DNA of 18,898 bases, from NCBI GenBank assembly GCA_038145075.1, contig JAYQOY010000034.1, positions 1-18,898 on the forward strand, in the 5' to 3' direction. Position 1 is the first letter of the stretch; each line of letters starts with the position of its first letter. Position numbers and translations under genes: made by a program. Under the pieces are notes generated by a model. That model did no database searches. It was not told the origin of the DNA and worked only from the letters and a program-made list of their open reading frames with translations. This DNA comes from TMED14 sp038145075. Lineage in GTDB: Bacteria > Bacteroidota > Bacteroidia > Flavobacteriales > Schleiferiaceae. This document shows positions 14,409 to 18,898 of the stretch, piece after piece.

Positions 14409-17400
14409 ATGAAAAATCGTACACTGCGATGGGTAGGCCTGGTGGCGCTAGCGCTGCTGACTTCCCCGGTGTTCGGTCAGCTTTCTGGGACGTATACCAT
14501 CGACCCTAACGGAACTGGCACGAACAACTACACATCGTTTACGTCCGCGATCTCGGCGCTGTCGACATCTGGTGTAAGCGGTGCAGTTACGTTCAACGTC
14601 AAGCAAGGCACTTACTCTGAGCAAGTGACGATCCCGTCTGTGACGGGTGCTTCGGCAGCGAACTCGATCACGTTCCAAGCAGACCCGACCAACACGACGG
14701 CTGCGACTGTAACGTACAGCCCCACGGGAACCTCCGACAACTGGACGGTTCGTTTGAACGGCTGTAGCAACGTGACCATCAAGGGTCTCACCATCACTAC
14801 GGGTGGTACGTCCTATGGTCGTTTGATGGACTTCACGGGTAACGTGGCAGATATCCAAATTTTGGATAACACGTTTACCGGAATCGCCACTAGCACGAGC
14901 TCCTACTTCGCGGGCATCTACTACACGTCACCCGCCGACGCTCAGGGCAACTGGACGCTTTCCGGCAATACCATGACGGATGTGTCGTACGCGATGTACA
15001 TCTATGGTTCATCGTACACGACGTCCATGGACACCATCATCATCGAAGACAACGTGATTAGTACGAGCTACTACGGTTTGTACCCTCGTTACGCCAAGTA
15101 CCAAAAAGTACACGGCAACACCATCAATGCAACAGGAACCTACTGCTACAACTACTTGTACTATCCTTCTGTGGGTATTGATGTTCAGAACAACACCATC
15201 AACGCAGGAACGGGCTACGGCTTCTATGTGTACTCGGCCCCATCGGGTGGTTCAGATATGTTTGCCATCGTTGAGAACAACACCATCAATGCGGGCACCT
15301 ATGGTATTCGCGTTGGCGGTAGCGCATCAAGCACCTACAACCACTTCTCCGATGTAAGCATCAAGAAGAACAACATCACGTTGACGGGTAGCACGAACTA
15401 CGGTATCTACCTTTATGCAGTAGATGGCGACGGCGCAACGGTTGAAAACAACATGATTTCAAGCGCAGGCACCGGCTCTGTGTATGGTATTTACTCCTAC
15501 CACAGTGGGGGTGTAGCCTACAAGCATAACACGGTGAACGTAACGGCAGGTTCTGCAACATCTGGTCGTGCGTGTTACTTTAATGCCTCTACGTCTACCA
15601 GCTACTTTACGGCAGACAGCAACACGATTAACAACAACATTTTTGTGAACACGGGTGGCGGCTATGCATTCGAGGCATCGTCTTCTGCTCCAGCAGGAAC
15701 CCACTTCACAGCGGATTACAATAACTACTACGCCTCGAGCTCTTCCCCTTTTGGTCCAGGTAGCACAACGCTTTCTGCTTGGCAGACGGCGAGCTCTCAG
15801 GATGCCAACTCGGTATGGGGTGATCCTTTGTTTGTAAGCGCCACGGATCTGCACGTTCAGGGCTCAGCCGCAAACAATGCAGGTACGCCAGTGGGTGTAG
15901 CTACGGATATTGATGGAGACACCCGTTCAACGACGACTCCTGACATCGGCGCAGATGAGTTCGCTCCGTTGACCTGTTTTGGCGTTTCGGGCCTTTCAGC
16001 CGCAAACGTTTCTGATGTGAGCTTTGATGCTACATGGTCTTCCAACAACAGCACCACGATTGGTTCTGAGGTTCGCTATCGCGAAGCTGGGACCACAGGG
16101 GCTTACATGATGGTCAATGGCTCTGGAGCCTCAGCAACCATCACGGGCCTTATGGCTTCTACAAGCTATGAGTTCTCTGTGCGTGAAATCTGTTCTGTGG
16201 GCGATACGTGCTCATGGAGCGCTTCGGAATCTATGATGACCGCTGCATGTGCCTTGTCTAACCAGTGCCAATACACGGTATACCTCACGGACTCTTATGG
16301 GGATGGTTGGAACGGAAACGTGGTGACCTTTACCCAAAGCGGTAACGTAAACGGGTCAGTCACCTTGGCCACTGGAAGCTTGGATACTGCATATGTGGGT
16401 CTTTGCTCTTGGGATTCTGTTTCCGTAGATCTTGGAACCTTGGGTTCTTGGACGGCAGAAGTTGGTTTTGTTGTAACGGACGCTGCGGGAGACACCGTGG
16501 TTGTGCATACCGCAGGATCAACGATGACGGCAGGTCAGAACTTTGGATCTTTCCTCCCTGTTTGTACGGCTTGTCCTCCAGCAGACATGTGTGCCTTCAC
16601 GGTGAACATGACGGATTCCTACGGTGACGGCTGGAACGGCAACACCGTTTCTTTCGTGCAGAATGGTTACACGGTTGGCACGGTTGGCGGCGGCTTCACT
16701 ACGGGCTCTAGCTACACCGAAACCATCATGCTATGTGATGGTGTTCCTGTAACGGTTCAAGTTGGAACGCTTGGTTCATGGACCTCGGAGGTAGGCTTCA
16801 CGGTAGTGGATCCTGATGGCAACACGAAGTTGACGCGCTCCTCTGGTACCACATTTACGTCGTCTACGGTATTCGGTACGTTCACCGCTATGTGTTCTAC
16901 GCCGACGTGCCCTGTGACGGATACGTTGACGATTGCATCGCAAACCTCTTGTGGTGTGTCGCCAGTGACCTTTACCGCGACTGCGGCATCGAGCAACAAC
17001 ACGGTGCTTTGGTTGAATGCAGACACCACGGTCATTGGCCAGGGTAATAGCTTCACCACGCCTGCTATCTCTGCAAACACCGACTACTATGCGGCTGTTT
17101 ATGCAGATGACAACAGCTCGAGCGCAGCACACGTTGGACCTCCCACGACCTTGACGGGTGGCTTCGGAAACTTCACTAATGGTATGTGGTTCTCCGTATT
17201 GAAGCCCATGACGATCGATTCTATCTCGGTCATCTCTAACGGTTTGGTGAACTTCCAAGTTCGCATCTCCGAAGGCGGTGGCAACAAGACCTCTGGCCAT
17301 AGCGGTGCAGAACTCATGCGCTCGGATACGATTTCCGTAGGCGTGGCAGGAACGCACCAAGTACCTGTAGGCTTGACCTTGACGCCTGGTGTTTACTACA

Positions 17401-18898
17401 TCAATATGGCCTTCTTGGGTGGCACGACCGGTCAGTTGCACCGTGCAACGTCTGGCGGTATGTACCCCTATCAGTTGGCAGGCGTTATGGGTCTTGACTC
17501 TGTACAGTTCGGCGCAACCGGCACGAACGCTCGTGTTTACTATGCCTACGACTGGGTAGTCTCTGAAGGCTGCGTAGGTCCCATCTCTACGGCCTCAGCT
17601 ATCTACGCACCTGTGCCCTCATCGGCTATTCCTTACAGCGTGGACTTCGACAACGGAATCCCTTGTAACTGGATTATCGACGCTGGTACGCCTACTTGGG
17701 AAGGTGTAAGTACGTACGGCACGTCTTCATTGGACGGAACGGCTTTCGCATTCATCGATGATGATGCCGCCGGCTCCTCTGCCCCTGCGGTAGACGCCGC
17801 TTTGACATCTCCAGTGATGTACGGTATTGGATACGATACCATCACGGTGGAGTTTGACCACTACTACCGCCATATTTCTGGAACAGCTGGATACGTTGAA
17901 GTATTCGACGGCACCAACTGGGTCACGATTGACACGATGACGGCCACCCGCGGTTCTTGGACGGCTCCTGCACACGAGATGTATGACATCACGATGTACG
18001 GAAACATGGATCTCCAAGTTCGTCTTCGCTACAGCGATGGAACGGGCGCTTGGGGTTGGTACTGGGCTGTGGACAACTTCCTTGTAGATGGAGCCCTGTC
18101 TCCTTGTACGGATGTCCGCGTTGAGCTCTTGAACGACATCTACGGTTCCGAGATCTCTTGGTACATCGAAGACATCAACACGGGTATCGTTTGGGCTTCC
18201 GGCGGTCCGTACTCTGATGTTTCTCCATACAATGCTGCGGCTTCGTTGCATGTGGATACTGTTTGTTTGCCTGACAACGGCACCTACGAGTTCCGAATCA
18301 ATGACTCCTACGGTGATGGTTTGACCGACGGAACGAACGCCGGTTGGTACCAAGTGGATGTATTGTGCCCATGGGGTGACAACCGCATCTTGACCATCGA
18401 CACAACGCTTGTGAGCCCATACAACTCGGCTACATGGGGTCCCTTCCCTTACGGAGGAACCACCAACCCGCCGATGTATGACTCTGCAGTCTTCACGACG
18501 AGCTGTGTCCAGTACACGAATGTGACCTTCCAGGTGGACATGAACAAAGTAACCCAAGGCTTCACGACGCCTGAGGTGAACGGTACATGGAACAACTGGT
18601 GTGGTAACTGTAATGCGATGACGGATGTCGACGGTGACAACGTTTGGGAAGTAACTCTCCCCTTGGAGCAAGGCACGACGGTTGAGTTCAAGTACTCAGC
18701 TGACAGCTGGACGATCCAAGAGATGAACGACCCCACCGCATCTTGTACGAACGGTAACACCACGTACACGAACCGGGTATTGACCATCCCTGCTGCCGAT
18801 ACGGTATTGCCTGTCGTGTGTTGGAGCTCTTGTGACGCTTGTTCTATCGAAGTGACCTTCAATGTGAACATGGCATGGGAAGTAGCTAACGGCGCTAT
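14409..18898 (+). CDS. giant secreted multidomain protein, beta-helix / FN3 / MAM-like / repeat modules (partial, 3' end outside window)
   Basis: 1,496 codons are visible and the frame is open at the window edge. Signal peptide 1-23 (cleavage at about FG|Q24). Residues 25 to about 518 are a right-handed parallel beta-helix with repeated NNTIN-type coils, ending DIGADEF, as in many Bacteroidota surface proteins. FN3-like domain about 520-612. Two tandem modules begin at C620 and C728, each opening with TDSYGDGWNGN and ending LGSWT.EVGF. An Ig-like domain is at about 838-900; a jelly-roll-like region follows; about 1073-1233 is MAM/anchor-J-like (DFDNGIPCNW, FDHYYRH, VDNFLVDG). A third DSYGDG is at 1299. 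A module starting VTFQVDM (1372) begins again at 1482. The modules suggest carbohydrate or surface binding; export by a type IX system is inferred, since the C-terminal sorting domain is beyond the window. Confidence 0.92.
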   Translation, partial: MKNRTLRWVGLVALALLTSPVFGQLSGTYTIDPNGTGTNNYTSFTSAISALSTSGVSGAVTFNVKQGTYSEQVTIPSVTGASAANSITFQADPTNTTAATVTYSPTGTSDNWTVRLNGCSNVTIKGLTITTGGTSYGRLMDFTGNVADIQILDNTFTGIATSTSSYFAGIYYTSPADAQGNWTLSGNTMTDVSYAMYIYGSSYTTSMDTIIIEDNVISTSYYGLYPRYAKYQKVHGNTINATGTYCYNYLYYPSVGIDVQNNTINAGTGYGFYVYSAPSGGSDMFAIVENNTINAGTYGIRVGGSASSTYNHFSDVSIKKNNITLTGSTNYGIYLYAVDGDGATVENNMISSAGTGSVYGIYSYHSGGVAYKHNTVNVTAGSATSGRACYFNASTSTSYFTADSNTINNNIFVNTGGGYAFEASSSAPAGTHFTADYNNYYASSSSPFGPGSTTLSAWQTASSQDANSVWGDPLFVSATDLHVQGSAANNAGTPVGVATDIDGDTRSTTTPDIGADEFAPLTCFGVSGLSAANVSDVSFDATWSSNNSTTIGSEVRYREAGTTGAYMMVNGSGASATITGLMASTSYEFSVREICSVGDTCSWSASESMMTAACALSNQCQYTVYLTDSYGDGWNGNVVTFTQSGNVNGSVTLATGSLDTAYVGLCSWDSVSVDLGTLGSWTAEVGFVVTDAAGDTVVVHTAGSTMTAGQNFGSFLPVCTACPPADMCAFTVNMTDSYGDGWNGNTVSFVQNGYTVGTVGGGFTTGSSYTETIMLCDGVPVTVQVGTLGSWTSEVGFTVVDPDGNTKLTRSSGTTFTSSTVFGTFTAMCSTPTCPVTDTLTIASQTSCGVSPVTFTATAASSNNTVLWLNADTTVIGQGNSFTTPAISANTDYYAAVYADDNSSSAAHVGPPTTLTGGFGNFTNGMWFSVLKPMTIDSISVISNGLVNFQVRISEGGGNKTSGHSGAELMRSDTISVGVAGTHQVPVGLTLTPGVYYINMAFLGGTTGQLHRATSGGMYPYQLAGVMGLDSVQFGATGTNARVYYAYDWVVSEGCVGPISTASAIYAPVPSSAIPYSVDFDNGIPCNWIIDAGTPTWEGVSTYGTSSLDGTAFAFIDDDAAGSSAPAVDAALTSPVMYGIGYDTITVEFDHYYRHISGTAGYVEVFDGTNWVTIDTMTATRGSWTAPAHEMYDITMYGNMDLQVRLRYSDGTGAWGWYWAVDNFLVDGALSPCTDVRVELLNDIYGSEISWYIEDINTGIVWASGGPYSDVSPYNAAASLHVDTVCLPDNGTYEFRINDSYGDGLTDGTNAGWYQVDVLCPWGDNRILTIDTTLVSPYNSATWGPFPYGGTTNPPMYDSAVFTTSCVQYTNVTFQVDMNKVTQGFTTPEVNGTWNNWCGNCNAMTDVDGDNVWEVTLPLEQGTTVEFKYSADSWTIQEMNDPTASCTNGNTTYTNRVLTIPAADTVLPVVCWSSCDACSIEVTFNVNMAWEVANGA
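16266..16913 (+). repeat. tandem duplication of a DSYGDGWNGN module (about 108 residues)
   Basis: Two neighbouring protein modules, 16266-16589 and 16590-16913, share Cys at position 1, TDSYGDGWNGN at about residue 8 (D628 and D736 of the protein) and a closing LGSWT(A/S)EVGF segment. Period is 108 codons. The DxYGDGxxGN loop resembles a calcium-binding loop; that is inference. A more divergent third DSYGDG is at residue 1299 (18303). Confidence 0.75.
18522..18898 (+). repeat. start of a tandem carbohydrate-binding-like module (about 110 residues)
   Basis: VTFQVDM (residue 1372) and VTFNVNM (residue 1482) start two copies, 110 residues apart; the second is cut by the window edge. The first contains EVNGTWNNW, DGDNVWEVTLPL and FKYSADSW, as in starch-binding-like beta-sandwich modules. 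More copies may follow outside the window. Confidence 0.65.

Noticed and set aside
17727..18671. 314-residue minus-strand ORF
   Set aside because: Lies antisense to the secreted giant, is rich in Arg/Val/His as expected for a shadow frame, and has no recognisable motif.

Overview
The window looks like chromosomal DNA of a fairly GC-rich member of the Bacteroidota, probably Flavobacteriia-like. Evidence: no purine-rich Shine-Dalgarno sequence before any start I examined, two copies of an 8-mer matching the Bacteroidota -7 promoter element (TAnnTTTG), and a very large secreted mosaic protein of the type these bacteria export. I cannot name the genus. There are no rRNA, tRNA, CRISPR or insertion-sequence signals. 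Positions 2611-3035 are 425 unknown bases (N).

Left part (1-3674, minus strand): a two-domain peptide-type ABC transporter ATPase whose stop lies in an octanucleotide repeat; a class C beta-lactamase-fold serine hydrolase just upstream of it, with its N-terminus in the gap; and lipB (octanoyltransferase), with its C-terminus in the gap. An ElaA-type GNAT acetyltransferase diverges from lipB and overlaps the 3' end of paaE.

Middle (4155-14186): an aerobic phenylacetate (paa) degradation locus. paaE (epoxidase reductase) is on the minus strand and diverges from paaA-paaB-paaC-paaD, which overlap one another and end at a hairpin-T-run terminator. After a 151-bp spacer with repeated TGTGAG motifs follows a second block: a membrane protein of unknown function, paaG, paaH, an unknown 164-residue protein, paaI, paaJ and paaY, all within 48 bp of each other or overlapping. 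Together PaaABCE epoxidises phenylacetyl-CoA, PaaD probably helps mature the Fe centres, PaaG isomerises the epoxide to the oxepin, PaaH and PaaJ carry out the late beta-oxidation steps, PaaI releases CoA from dead-end thioesters and PaaY is the gamma-carbonic-anhydrase-like thioesterase partner. PaaK (ligase), PaaZ (ring opening), PaaF (hydratase) and a classical PaaX/PaaR repressor are not in the window.

Right part (14187-18898): an AT-rich spacer, then the first 1,496 codons of a giant secreted protein, open at the window edge. It has a signal peptide, a right-handed beta-helix, an FN3-like domain, two tandem copies of a DSYGDGWNGN module, Ig-like and MAM/jelly-roll-like domains, and the start of a carbohydrate-binding-like tandem repeat.

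The best leads for something undescribed are the membrane protein at 8085-9476, which may be a sensor with a periplasmic propeller and a cytoplasmic winged helix inside the paa operon; the unknown protein at 11492-11986; the TGTGAG cluster in front of the former; and a recurring TAA-pyrimidine tract-ATG pattern at gene junctions.
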